Position numbers and translations under genes: made by a program. This document shows, piece by piece, positions 22,470-33,900 of a DNA stretch of 64,000 nucleotides. Below the pieces are notes generated by a model, which worked only from the letters and a program-made list of their open reading frames with translations, was not told the origin of the DNA and made no database searches. Each line of letters begins with the position of its first letter. Within the stretch, counting starts at the first letter, position 1. The stretch is from Berberis thunbergii (lineage: Eukaryota; Streptophyta; Magnoliopsida; Ranunculales; Berberidaceae). The DNA lies in the NCBI GenBank assembly GCA_003290165.1, contig QNQO01010705.1:58082-122081 (forward strand). The letters are read 5' to 3'.

Positions 22470-24550
22470 ACAAATGTGAGAGAGGTGAATATTGAGAAGG
22501 CCATCAAAATGTCCACAATGAGCTGGAGATTGACCATGGTTTGAAGAAATGCTAAAACTCAGAGCGGCGGAAACGAAGCGAGAAAATTTGGTAAATGGAA
22601 GATTGTTATGAAAATCTTAGGGGTTGTCTAGAGAGAGAGGAAGAGGGTAACAAGTTTTTCAGAGACAAAGAAATGGCGGGGAGAAGGAAATGCCGGTTTT
22701 CAAGGGGAGAGCCAAATGGTGTCTGGTAGCTGTACTTCCGGGAGTAGGATAGGTAAATGACTTCCTTCTGTTATAAAGCAGGTGCCACGTGGCATGCTGT
22801 GGTCCTACTAAATAAATAGGGGGTTTGAGTTTTTCGGTTTTAAAATAAGTTGATTTTTTGCGGAGGTGATGTTGTCCCAGAATAGATCGCCTCTAATAAA
22901 AATAAATTCTACAAGTGAGGCTAGGAAATCAGCTTCGATTAAGTTTTGCAATCAAGATGATGTGGCATCATCTGTTATTTAAAACATCGAGATATACATA
23001 AACATTTATAAAATTTTATTATTTTTTCAAGATCACGCTACATCACCCTAGCTGCAAAACTTGATTTCTTAGTATTTTCGAATTCTACATATTATATAAT
23101 TGATGGCATTTGCTACATGTGGTGATCAAATTGGAGAATTATCATTTTTCAATTTCAATTTTTTATTTTACGAAACGACGTAAAAAAATTGTGAAAATAT
23201 ATGGGGGAGAGGGGACAATATTTGGAGCGAATGTGAGGTAAGACATTGTGCAATGCGGGGTATCTGCACAATGTGAACAGGAAAAAAATTTCATGTTCGC
23301 ATTGTGCAATGCGAGGTATCCCAGATATCCTGCAGTGCACTCTGTAAACAAATTTTTTTTTGCGGATAGATTGTGCGACTTTAGTAAAATGACTATAACT
23401 TGCTCATTTCAAAACATTTTTAATTGATTCAAGTTGTATTTATTAGATAAATCAGAGTACTACAACTTTGGTGTTTTGATCAACTTGAGAATCGATCTTG
23501 ACAGAGCACATAAGTTAGCCAAAAGTCAGGAACACTATCCAATTTTCATTGCGAGATGGATTTTCGTGATTTTAGTAAAATGACCATAACTTATTAGATA
23601 ACTAAGAGTACTACAATATTTGTGTTTTAATGATATTGAGAATCGGTCTCAATTGAGGGTTTAAATTGGTTGAAAGTTACCCTTTTTGTATTTTTTTTTC
23701 ATTTTGAGTTTGAGTTTTTCTGTCATGTTAAGTTATGCATATTTATTAAGTTTGGGTTTAAGGGTTTCGATTTTGAAGGATTTTTTAGAGTTTTCGTGGG
23801 AGATGAAGGAGATTTGCAAGAGATTTGAGTGTGGAGAGAGATTTGGAAGAGATTTGAAAAAGATTTCGAATGTGGGAGAATAAACCATTGTCGATTTGAA
23901 TGGTGAGGGAAAAAAATGAATGATTTTTGTTTATATAGGTAGTGTGAGAAAGTATGGTGGTCTGAGAAAAAAAGTATGTGATGTGAAAGAGTAGAATAGT
24001 GTGAGAGAGAAATTATAGTGTGGTATAATTGCCGCCTAAGGAGAATTGAAAAGATTATACATATTGAACAAAATTGGCTTCTTTTTTATTTTACCCCCTC
24101 TCTCTCATCACTTGAGCGAGAGTATGTCCTGGCGCAGGCTCGATGCCCGACTCTACTGGTTAGAAATTAAACAACCGCATACATATTCGTTTATATTTTA
24201 ATCGAATCCCCATATTCTAGTTCCCCGGTGTATACATGGTACTTCAAGAGCACCCAATGTATTAGCAAAATGACATTTTGTTATACATTTGGCCAAAATG
24301 TTGAGCCAACTTTATTATTCTGTCCTTTTTTTTAGGTGGACGACCTCTAAGTAGAGTCCACCCAACTTTTGTAGATTGTACATTTCACATATTCGAGCAC
24401 ATTGCATTTATATCATGTATAATTTCACCATCTATACATCTAAAATTTGTTTTCATAAGCTAAAAACATATGTAACAGTTGCATCTCCTTTTAATATTTG
24501 TGTTGTTTAATCAAATTTTTTATTTAAAAATCTCTAGGGGGATGAGCGGT
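22470..24550. other. Intergenic region with small internal duplications
   Basis: Bases 22470-22760 likely hold 5' UTR and promoter of the ABC transporter gene. Around 23240-23320 the motif CATTGTGCAATGCG(A/G)GGTATC occurs twice about 60 bp apart. At 23375-23480 and 23570-23650 a block with TAGTAAAATGAC(T/C)ATAACTT, GAGTACTACAA and TTGAGAATCG is repeated. No coding region was recognised. Confidence 0.45.
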
Positions 24551-24555
24551 GACAC

Positions 24556-25111
24556 TGTGAGACCCTTGTGTGTGCGGACCTAAGGGGAGGGGTGAAGATG
24601 AGGATTGGAGCCCAATAGGCCCAACAGGCCTGTGGATCCCAAGATGGGTTGGGCTAGCTACCAAGGGGGATCATAGTCTCACATCGCCTGAGTACGGGAT
24701 AGTTATGTGCTATATATGTGCGAGGTTGGATCCCCATAGTAAGAGGCATTTTAAAGCTGTGCGGGCCGGTTGGGCTCAAAGCATGACAATATTTTACTGT
24801 GCAGATCGGATCGTTACAGAATAGTATCAGAGCTGTTGTGCTTGTGTGGCCAACGGGGACGTTGGGACTTAAGGGGGGTGGACTGTGAGACCCTTGTGTA
24901 GGCGGAGGGTTAGAGCTCAATAGGCCCAACAGGCCCGTGGATCTCAAGAGGGGTTGGGCTAGCTACCAAGGGGGATCATAGTCCCACATCGCCTGGTTGC
25001 GGGATGGTTATGTGCGAGGTTGGATCTCCATAGTAAGAGACCTTTTAAAGCCATGAGGGCCGGTTGAGCCCAAAGCGGACAATATCTTACTGTGCGGATC
25101 GGGTCGTTACA
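24556..25111 (+). mobile_element. TRIM retrotransposon (miniature LTR element)
   Basis: Two direct repeats start with TGTGAGACCCTTGTGT and end with GTTACA: LTR 1 at 24556-24818 and LTR 2 at 24884-25111. Only about 65 bp separate them. That gap holds a primer-binding site (TAGTATCAGAGC at 24822-24833, complementary to the 3' end of initiator Met tRNA) right after LTR 1 and a polypurine tract (AAGGGGGGTGGAC) right before LTR 2. The whole element is flanked by GACAC at 24551-24555 and 25112-25116, a 5-bp target duplication. These are the defining parts of a TRIM; it codes for nothing and depends on other retroelements. It sits against a hairpin-MITE fragment (25112-25150). Confidence 0.92.
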
Positions 25112-25150
25112 GACACCCTCCCCCTCGCTGGTTTCCTCACCATTTAGAAT
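25112..25150. mobile_element. Hairpin MITE fragment (right end)
   Basis: Bases after the TRIM read ACCCTCCCCCTCGCTGGTTT then CCTCACCATTTAGAAT, matching the right arm of the hairpin MITE family (copy 2 has CTCGCTGGTTTTCTCGCCAT). The left arm is not clearly recognisable on the other side of the TRIM (24533-24550), so the TRIM probably inserted into, or beside, a MITE copy. Confidence 0.6.
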
Positions 25151-25389
25151 TTTCGTAATTTTAATTATTAGATATATAATGGTCAAAAGTTAAAGGGTCG
25201 GGGCCTTTTACTACTAGCTAAAGAAACTGTTTGACTTGCTTTGAAACTATTACAAAATTTAATGTTTTTATAAAATTGTTCACCTACGGGTTTTTTTTTT
25301 GAAAATCTTAAACAATATGATTTGCTTTTGTATGACATGAAGCTCGAGAAAAACCTCCGCACCTTTTAAAGTTTTCACACATAGTTTCT

Positions 25390-26800
25390 AGTTAAAGTGG
25401 TTACAATTTCAAACCATTGATATTGAATTTTGCCTCAAAGACTAGCAATTAACGTGCGTTAACCATCTGTTTTCAAAATGTTCATATTTAGATAACCAAA
25501 ATATCCTTAAAAAATCTAAGACTGAGATTGAATGTTTTGTATCTCAGAGAGTTCATCTCAAAAGATTAAATGGTCCAATTAAAATGATATGCATATCTCG
25601 AAAAAAATCAAACAATTTTTAAAAAGCTCACCTTCTTCCCCTCTTCCTTCCTCTATCTGATTTAAACTCCCTACCACCACTGCCCCTCATTTTCCTCATT
25701 TTCGTCCACCACGACAACACTGCCCCCTAATCCTTGTCTCCCCATGAGTGGGAAACTAAAAATGGTGAGTGGGTGGGGCAGGGGCCATCAGGTGGGGGGA
25801 GAGGGGAAAGGGAGGCGAGGATTAGGGGCGATGTTTTCATGGGTGGACGGAGATGAAGGAGAGGGGCTGGTGGTGGCAGGGATTTTTAACAATGTTCTAA
25901 AAATCGGCCTATGTGGCAGAAAAACACCCAGATTAATGGCTGGGCGGGTTCTGGGCAGTCTAGGCGGCCTAGGCGGTATGTGCGAGTTTTATTTTATTAT
26001 TATTAATTTTTAACAAGCTGATTGTGTTCTTATTTTATTTTTATTTTATTTTTTTTAAAAATAAATAATTTTATTATTTTTATTTAGTATATGTCTAAAT
26101 GTAGCAAATGATTATTACTTAATGGAATTCTCAAAGGATCTGTCGGTACCAAATTTAGTAATGTAGATTTTATCAAATACGGCTGAGATCATTTATGCAA
26201 TTTGAAGAAAAATAAAAAAGTATGTTTGGATATTTGTCCACAAATTAAACTTTGTATAAAGTACCCATCATAACCAACTTCAGTCATTTTAGTTTTAATA
26301 AATTTTGTTCATGATTGTTAATTTTTTATGTTTTTAAATTTTGCATATGTATCTTGACATTAAATTGAATGTAACTGATAATATATCATGCTTAACTTTT
26401 GTAAATTATTAAAGTTATAATACAAAATCTAATACTGTCTATATGCCGCTTAACCCCCTGGGCGCTAGGCACCTGCTCGCTGCCTGCCCACCGCCTTCAA
26501 AGGGAGTGAGATATGAAGGAAGGAGAAGGGGGATGAGTGGTTTGGAAAAAAGGTGAAGTTTTTTTTTTAAAATAATTGTTAGATTTTTATTGAGATACGC
26601 ATATTATTTTAATTTAATCTTTTGATATTCTTTCAGTCGAATCTTTGAAATACAAAAAAATTCAATCTCAATCTTAGATTTTTTACGGTATTTTGGTCAT
26701 CTAAATATAAATATTTAAAAAAAAACAGTCAACTCAAAATTAACTATTTATTACAGGGGTAAAGTGCAATGGCCATCTATTTATTTTACTATTTCACCGA
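25390..26800. mobile_element. Second long-TIR Mutator-like element, about 1.4 kb
   Basis: Left arm about 25440-25640 (CTAGCAATTAACGTG, CTGTTTTCAAAATG, GACTGAGATTGAAT, ATCTCGAAAAAAATC) and right arm about 26565-26790 are inverted relatives of each other and of the arms at 8944-13630. The interior is GC-rich near 25660-25990 and 26440-26510, including GGCGGCCTAGGCGG and its rough inverse, which suggests a further small nested element. No transposase. The open frame 25744-26013 is repetitive Gly/Arg-rich and not supported as a gene. Confidence 0.55.
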
Positions 26801-26989
26801 CGCTAATTTGATGCATGCAAGTACACCTAAGGAAGAAAAATGGGGGGTACAAACCAAATAAATGAAGAAGTGTGGGGACAATCCTAATTTTGAGGAGCAT
26901 TCTCAAGACATCCCCTTGAAATAAAGTGCTCTTCCTTTCCTCTTTATCTTTCTTTGTTGGTGACCTGATTCTGAACTTACGTGGGTGTA

Positions 26990-27500
26990 TTAACATTACT
27001 TTGGAGATCATGGGGTGCTCGTTGTTCCCAAATATCTGAAAGTCACCTCCTCTGGATTCTCTCTTTGGGGTTCCTTACTTTGGAGATCATGGGGTGCTCG
27101 TTGTTTTTGCCGCTGTGGAATCTAAAAATGTGAGCTTTGTCTTTCTTTGAACTGTTTTACATTCTAACAATTTCAATTCAAGTTTGAATTTTGATGAGTT
27201 TTGGTTCTTTTTGTGTTTGGGGACTGAAAGATTGGAACTTGCTTTGATTGATGGACTAAAGGAGTGTTTTTTTGGATACAATAACTGAATTGAAGAAAAG
27301 GGTATTTGACAAAAAGGTGAGCTTTATCTTTCTGATAACTCTTTTGCATTTTGGAATTGTCAATTGAAGTTTGAATTTTTGATGATTTTTGGTTCTGAAT
27401 TCAATTTTTGATAATGTTTGGTTGTTGTGAATTGTTGGGACTGAAAGTTTGTAACTTGCGTTGGTTGATGGATTAAAAAGTGATTTTTTTCTGCTGAGAA
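26990..27500 (+). repeat. Local duplications upstream of the PBL19-like gene
   Basis: A block of about 30 bp (ACTTTGGAGATCATGGGGTG and CTCGTTGTT) occurs at about 26997 and again at about 27077. Next, a unit of about 180 bp with GTGAGCTTTGTCTTTCT, AAGTTTGAATTTTGATGA, GGGACTGAAAG and TTGATGGA(C/T)TAAA is present at about 27130-27270 and again at 27317-27480. The region is probably the 5' UTR and its intron; the repeats could carry transcription or splicing signals. Confidence 0.65.
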
Positions 27501-27678
27501 AATCAAATTGGAGACTAGGGTCTTTGACAAAAGATTCAAATTGTGATTTTTTTTTTTTTTTTTTTGCGTAATTAGGTGAAATAAATTTTGGTTATACATT
27601 ATTAGGTGAAATAAATTTTGTATTGAAACTGATTTTGAATTTTATAGGGAACTAGTTTTGTTGCTTTTGTGGGTGATA

Positions 27679-30009
27679 ATGAAGTGTTTCCATTTGTCCA
27701 ATGGAGAGAAGAAGGATGAATCTAAAGCAACAAAGTTCGTTCCAGTTCAGAGTACTTCCAATTCTGGTTCGACAAAGCGGGAGAACAGGAGATCGAGTTC
27801 TGAATATAGTTCTTGGAATGCATCTGACTTGAGTTCAGACTCATTGGGGAAGGCCAAATTTCCAAATTTGTCTCAAAGATCCAACAGTCTCAAAGTGTTT
27901 ACATTCCATGAGCTGAAATCAGCCACTAAGAATTTCAGCCGCTCAGCCATGCTAGGTGAGGGTGGCTTCGGGTGTGTTTATAAGGGTACGATAAGGAGTT
28001 CAAAAGACCCACACAACAGAGTAGAGGTTGCTATGAAACAGCTAGGCACAAGAGGATTGCAGGTAACATTTCTCTCCTGCAAATCTCAGAAGCATCACCT
28101 ATGTATGATCAAGTTTTAAAACATGGAAATTACAGTATAAAGCATAAACCAAAACATCGAGAATTGGAAACTGGAAGAGGACTCAAGTGCTCTGTAATAA
28201 CCCACTTGTGTGGTCTTGTGCTGCGCTAAATCGCCGGGTATCTAGTTGTAGACTTGTAATACGTGCCAGATTTCTGAATTCTTATTGTTATCCTATTCTG
28301 GAGGTCGATACTTGCTAGATTGGATTTAGACATTTAGTCGTCAATTTGACCATAATAAAACACAACCCTCTAATTTTCACACTGAAATGCTGATACACCA
28401 TTAATAAAAAGGTAATAGCTTATTTGTTTCTCACAAGAAGCTTTTTTTTTTCTTCGTAGATATTTCTTACTTGAATGTTTTAAATTTCGTGTTTCTAACA
28501 ACACAACTTTCATCTCTCAGGGGCACAAGGAATGGGTGACCGAAGTAAATGTCCTAGGGGTGGTCAAGCATCCAAACCTTGTAAAATTGATTGGTTATTG
28601 TGCTGAGGATGATGAAAGAGGAATCCAACGACTTCTTGTTTACGAATATATGATCAATGGTAGTGTCGAAGATCATTTGTCAATGAGGCTTTCCACACCT
28701 CTTCCATGGCCCGTCAGATTGAAAATAGCTCAGGATGCTGCTCGCGGCTTAACATACCTTCACGAAGAAATGGGTTTTCAGGTACTTAAAATTTTCCAAA
28801 TTTTATTCCTGTCAGAATTCTTTGTATTTTCTGTGGAGAACGAAGACGGTCTGCAAGTTATTCTATGTTTTGCCACATTGCCAATTTTGGGCTTCTGAAA
28901 ATGTTTACATTTCTTACAGATTATTTTCAGAGACTTTAAGAGTTCAAACATTCTCTTAGATGAACATTGGAATGCAAAGCTGTCAGATTTCGGATTGGCC
29001 AGGCAAGGACCATCTGAAGGATTATCTCATGTGTCTACAGCGGTATGTACTGCAATTTATCTAGTGCTCGATTCACAAATAGTAGCTTTTCACGCCTCAT
29101 GACTATGAGTCTCTTAGTTCTTTCCTAGACCTTTTGATGAGATTTAGAAAACAGCAGAGCAAAAATTATTTCTTGGGTTCCAAGATGTGCAGCATATTTA
29201 GGATGAAATTTTTCATGAACAAGAGGCTGTCCTGTTTTTTATACCTACTGTCAGCATTTGCTTGTCATTGAAATCCTTTTCTTGCAGACAATCTAACTTT
29301 GCTTGCCCACGACATGAAAAACATATGTTGGTTTAACTTTTCAAGCAAACTGGGATTTATTTATTTATTTTATAGGAAATGAATTTTCGGAAAATCCTAT
29401 TTTCTAGCTTTTTCTTTTACTAGTGAAAGAAAATTAAGAATGTTTTGGTTTCAAATAGCATCCATATGTCTGATTCTGAAACAGGTTGTAGGTACCATTG
29501 GTTATGCAGCTCCCGAGTACATCCAGACTGGGCGTCTTACAAGCAAGAGTGATGTGTGGAGCTATGGTGTCTTCCTTTACGAACTCCTCACCGGTAGACG
29601 CCCATTAGACAGGAACCGCCCAAAGACTGAAGAAAAACTATTGGAATGGATCAAACCATACTTATCAGATTCTAGGAAATTTCAAATTATAATAGATTCA
29701 AGACTAGAAGGCAAATACTCGCTGAGTTCTGCATTAAAGCTTGCAGATGTGGCCAACCATTGTTTAGTTCGGAAACCAAAGACACGCCCGAAGATGAGTG
29801 AAATCTTGGAGATGGTTACACAGATCTTGGAAGCAAAAGAATTAGGGAGTCCTGAAGTTCCCATAAAGAGTTTATATTCAAACAAGACAGCAGAGGGAAA
29901 CAAAAGAAAAAGGCTTAAATTGAATAAAAGGGTTGCAGATTCAAAAATCGGAGAAGGTGGGTTGTCATTTTGGCGAACTTGGAAACAGAAGCTTGTAAAG
30001 AGATGCTGA
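27679..30009 (+). CDS. PBL19/PCRK-type receptor-like cytoplasmic kinase, 4 exons
   Basis: Exons 27679-28062, 28521-28781, 28920-29042 and 29485-30009, all GT-AG and all in phase 0, give 430 residues. The start [16 protein letters not shown] matches the conserved N-terminus of RLCK-VII subfamily 4 (Arabidopsis PCRK1/PCRK2/PBL19). The kinase domain is intact: glycine loop [11 protein letters not shown], lysine in VAMKQLG, catalytic loop [13 protein letters not shown] (RD kinase, with F in place of H), SDFGLA, and activation segment [15 protein letters not shown]. Family members relay signals from pattern-recognition and chitin receptors at the plasma membrane; substrates here are unknown. The group lacks the MG-type myristoylation start, and so does this protein. 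The C-terminal tail is basic ([10 protein letters not shown]). No defect seen. Confidence 0.95.
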
Positions 30010-30990
30010 TAAGAGTTATGTCAACAATATTGTTAGTTTTTAATAAGCTTGAAATGAGTATGGCTATATACAGCTAAGATGTGTTACATTTGAATGGAAA
30101 AAGGATATATACAAGCAATTCTCTGTATCTGTACGAAGTCAGGTTCAGAAAACACCCCTACGTCCAAGATAAGCATATAAAATACGATCCATCCTCGCTT
30201 CTTACTGTGCTCTAATTGTAGTTGTGGATCGTGTCATTGTATTATCAGATGTATTAATGGTTTTATTGTGTTTATATTAACAATGCAAAGCGATGTAATA
30301 TCTCTCATCTGTTAATGAAAAATCATTTTCCCCAGTTTTGACACTTTAATTTTTTTACATCTACAATGCGGTATTTTTGTTCAAACTATCTTCTACAGGT
30401 AACTAACTGGGTTTCTCCAGCTTCACTAGTTTCAAATTCCTGAGAGGCTGACATCTGAGATTCAATCCTTTGGATTCTGCTATTCCTTTTTAACAAAATG
30501 TCAAATAGCCAGGAGGCAAATGTCTAACAAAAACTCTTCCTAAAGTGCATTATCGAAATGATGGAGAATTATCATTATCCAACTTCTTACCAGTTCAAAC
30601 TTATTTCATGTTTAGATTTTAGTAACAATCGTCATTTCATGATTAACAGGGATAATTTCAAGAAATTCATAATTATATTTAAAGACTTGAGGGGCGAAAA
30701 CAAACGCCTCCCTAACACTCTTGGACTAGTAAATTACATACAATGCTGCTATTGATTACCAAAATTTTGCTTCATAACAAGAAATTAAGCAAAAACATAA
30801 ATAGTTGCTGCACCACAGCCATAGTTCCAAAACATAGATTTTCACACCAAGTAATCAGTGAAGAACAATTACTGGCGTAGGAGCAATGACACTGAAGGTC
30901 CTAACATATATCGTCCTAATGTAAACAACTCACAGGATTTGATGTGTTGTTGAAGACACCTTTCCGCTGAATCCAAAACTAGTTTTCGGA
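30010..30990. other. Convergent intergenic region, 3' ends of two genes
   Basis: It lies between the plus-strand kinase and the minus-strand adenylate kinase 6 gene and so should hold both 3' UTRs. The open frame at 30558-30755 has no motif. No element ends were recognised. Confidence 0.45.
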
Positions 30991-33900
30991 TTATGCTGAA
31001 GTCCAACTTCTGATCCAATCTGTCAACACGCCCACATTCCTACTTATGTCGTCTACAGAATCACTCTGCATTGCCATCACAATGTCCTCTGGGTAACTGC
31101 TTTTTGCCTCTTCCAATAACACTTGAAAGATCTCACATTTGATGTTGTTGGTAAGTTTAGAGCCCATGTAACCTCTGAAGAACAAACACAGAGAACCATC
31201 CAGAATGATAAGATTGTGCAACAAAATTAGGCAGAATGACGGAAACATGCCAATCTAAAAAGAAAGCATCACATGTATGAAATCGCTACCTGTTGTTCAA
31301 CTGATCATACAGCACAGAGTTATTGGTCTGAAGGACAACCATGCGGTCAAACCAACATTCCGGAAAGAAATCACAACCGTGGTAGTCCACATTGTTCCCA
31401 CCTTCTTCCCTCTGGTCCTCAAGCTCATCACAGACCTGCAAAACTGCTGGAAATATAATTGCTGCAAATTAAAATAGGAACGAAGTTACCGAGTTTTTCT
31501 TGGGTTGAGTCGCAGACTAGGTTGCTCTCTTTAAGACGTTTCGCGGCTCTGCCCAAGATTGTGCAAGCAGTCTGTAAGCCCCGTCGTCCCGAAGATAAAA
31601 CATCCCAGAATATTTTTTTCTGTCTCATTCAGTCACATGCACTACTAAAGAACGAAAATCTATTCACCCAGTTTCTTTTGCTCGGAAGCACGAAAACCAA
31701 TTAAAATAAATAAAGTATTTCGAAGAAAAACAAAACTCTTTAAAGAGAGTTATGGAAACTATATGAAATAAACTATTTACAAACAAATAAACTCTCTAAA
31801 AATGAAATTGTGTTTGCTTTTGATGTCCTTTATCTGAAAGAGAGAACAAATATTTAGAGGCCGATGGATAGATTTGTTTGAGAGAAAACATGGCTAAATA
31901 AGCGGAGGAAATCATGAAAAACGTGTGGAGAGAAGACTGGGTCTCCTCTAACTCAGTCTTGTTTTCTGAAGTAAATAAAAAGATATTTTATTTTTTTCAA
32001 ATAAAATTTCTGAAGCAAATAAAAAGATATTTTATTTTTCCAAAAAAAAAAAAAAGTTTCATCTCAATCCGACCCGACTCGACCGGACGGCGGTGGCGCG
32101 TGTGGAGTAGACCAACATTGGTCTATCTCCCCCCTCCTTCACAAAAGTGGGTACCCCTTGGGGTCCAAACCCAAGTCCAAACACTATCCTTATTAACTCC
32201 TCCAAAGTGAGATACATAGAGGATATGAAACTAAACAATTTTAAGAAAGATTTGAAAGTTAAGAAACCATTTCCCTTTATTTTTAAATTCAAACCAATAT
32301 TTCAACAATTGTTTAAACAATTCACTTTTGTAAAGGAGGGAGGAGATAGACCAATGTTGGTCCTCTCCACACGCGTGTGCCGCCGTAGTCCGGCCGAGCC
32401 GAGTTGGGTCGGATTGAGATTAAACATATTCTTTCTGTTGAAATTTTATTTGGAAAAATAAAATATCGTTTTATTTGCTTCAGAGAACAAGACTGAGTCA
32501 GAGGAGACCCACTCTTATCTCCACACGTTCTCCATTTCCTCCGCTTAGTTAGCCATGTTTTCTCTCAAATGGATCTATCTATCGACTTATAAATATTTGT
32601 TCTCTCTCAGATAAAAGACATCAAAAGCAAACACAATTTCATTTTCAGAAAGTTTATTTGTTTATAAATTGTCTATTTCAGATAATTTCTAGAACCCTGT
32701 TTACCGAGTTCGAGTTTTGTTTTTCATCGAAATACTTTATTTATTTATTTATTTTAATTGGTTTTTGTGATTCCGAGCAAAAGAAACTGGGTGAATAGAT
32801 TTCCGTTTTTCAACAATGCATGTGACTGAACGAGACAGAAAATATTCTGGGTTGTTTTATCCTGGGGACGACGGGGCTTACATACTACTTGCACAATCTT
32901 GGGCAGATTCGCGAAACGTCTTAAAGAGAACGACCTAGTCCGCGACTCAACCCAAGAAAAACTAGGTAACTTCGTTCCTATTTTAATTTGCAGCAATTAT
33001 ATTTCCAACAATTTTAAGACGATTTATATCTGTCATGTCTACTACTACTGAACTTGCTGCTAAGGACCTTAAACAAACCCTTTCGCTTTGAAGGTCAAAA
33101 ATTTAAAAGATGGAGACAAAAAATGTCATTTTTCTTAACTACGCAAAAAATTGCTTATATCTGTAATGTCGAAAAACCTGAATTGCCTACTAAACCTAAT
33201 GAAACCCGAACTAAGGAACTAGATTGCTGGATTGAAAATGACTTTTTGTGTAAGAACTTTATTCTGAATGGTCTGTCTGATGATTTGTATGACTATTACT
33301 GTTCTGAAAAATCTGCTAAGGATATTTGGGAAGCCCTTAGTAAGAAATATGACACTGAGGAGACTGACACAAATAAATATATCGTCAGTCGCTACCTAAA
33401 ATACCAAATGACTGATGACAAATCTGTGGAAACCCAATCTCACGAGCTACAGAAAATTACTCATGAAATCATATCTGAAGGCATGTCCTTAGATGAACAA
33501 TTTCAAATAGTTGTAGTGATAGATAAATTGCCCCCTAGCTAGAAAGACTTTAAGATGCACTTAGGCATACAACCAAAAAAGTTCTATCTAGAAAGTCTTA
33601 TCACCCGATTTCAGAATGAGGAAGCTCGGAAACAAGATAAAAAAGATGAAATTCTGATTATTTTTAACCATAATAAATCCACCCTTGTGGCTCTGAAATC
33701 CGGTGGAAAGACTATGAAAAATCAGAGTCACAATAAAAATTGAAACAGTCAGAACCGGAACAACCAGAACCACAACCAACAGAATCAGAATCCTCCGCGA
33801 AATCAGAATGGACAAAAACACCCCTCAAGGAATGAAATAACACAGATCCTATGTTATACCTGTAACAGGCCAAGGCATATGGCCAAAAACTGCCGGAATG

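Noticed and set aside
24570..25186. Open frames of 75-97 codons in the TRIM
   Set aside because: They lie in non-coding LTR sequence, appear on both strands and match no protein family I know.
25744..26013. 89-codon Gly/Arg-rich frame
   Set aside because: Low-complexity translation of a G-rich tract inside a long-TIR element; no motif.
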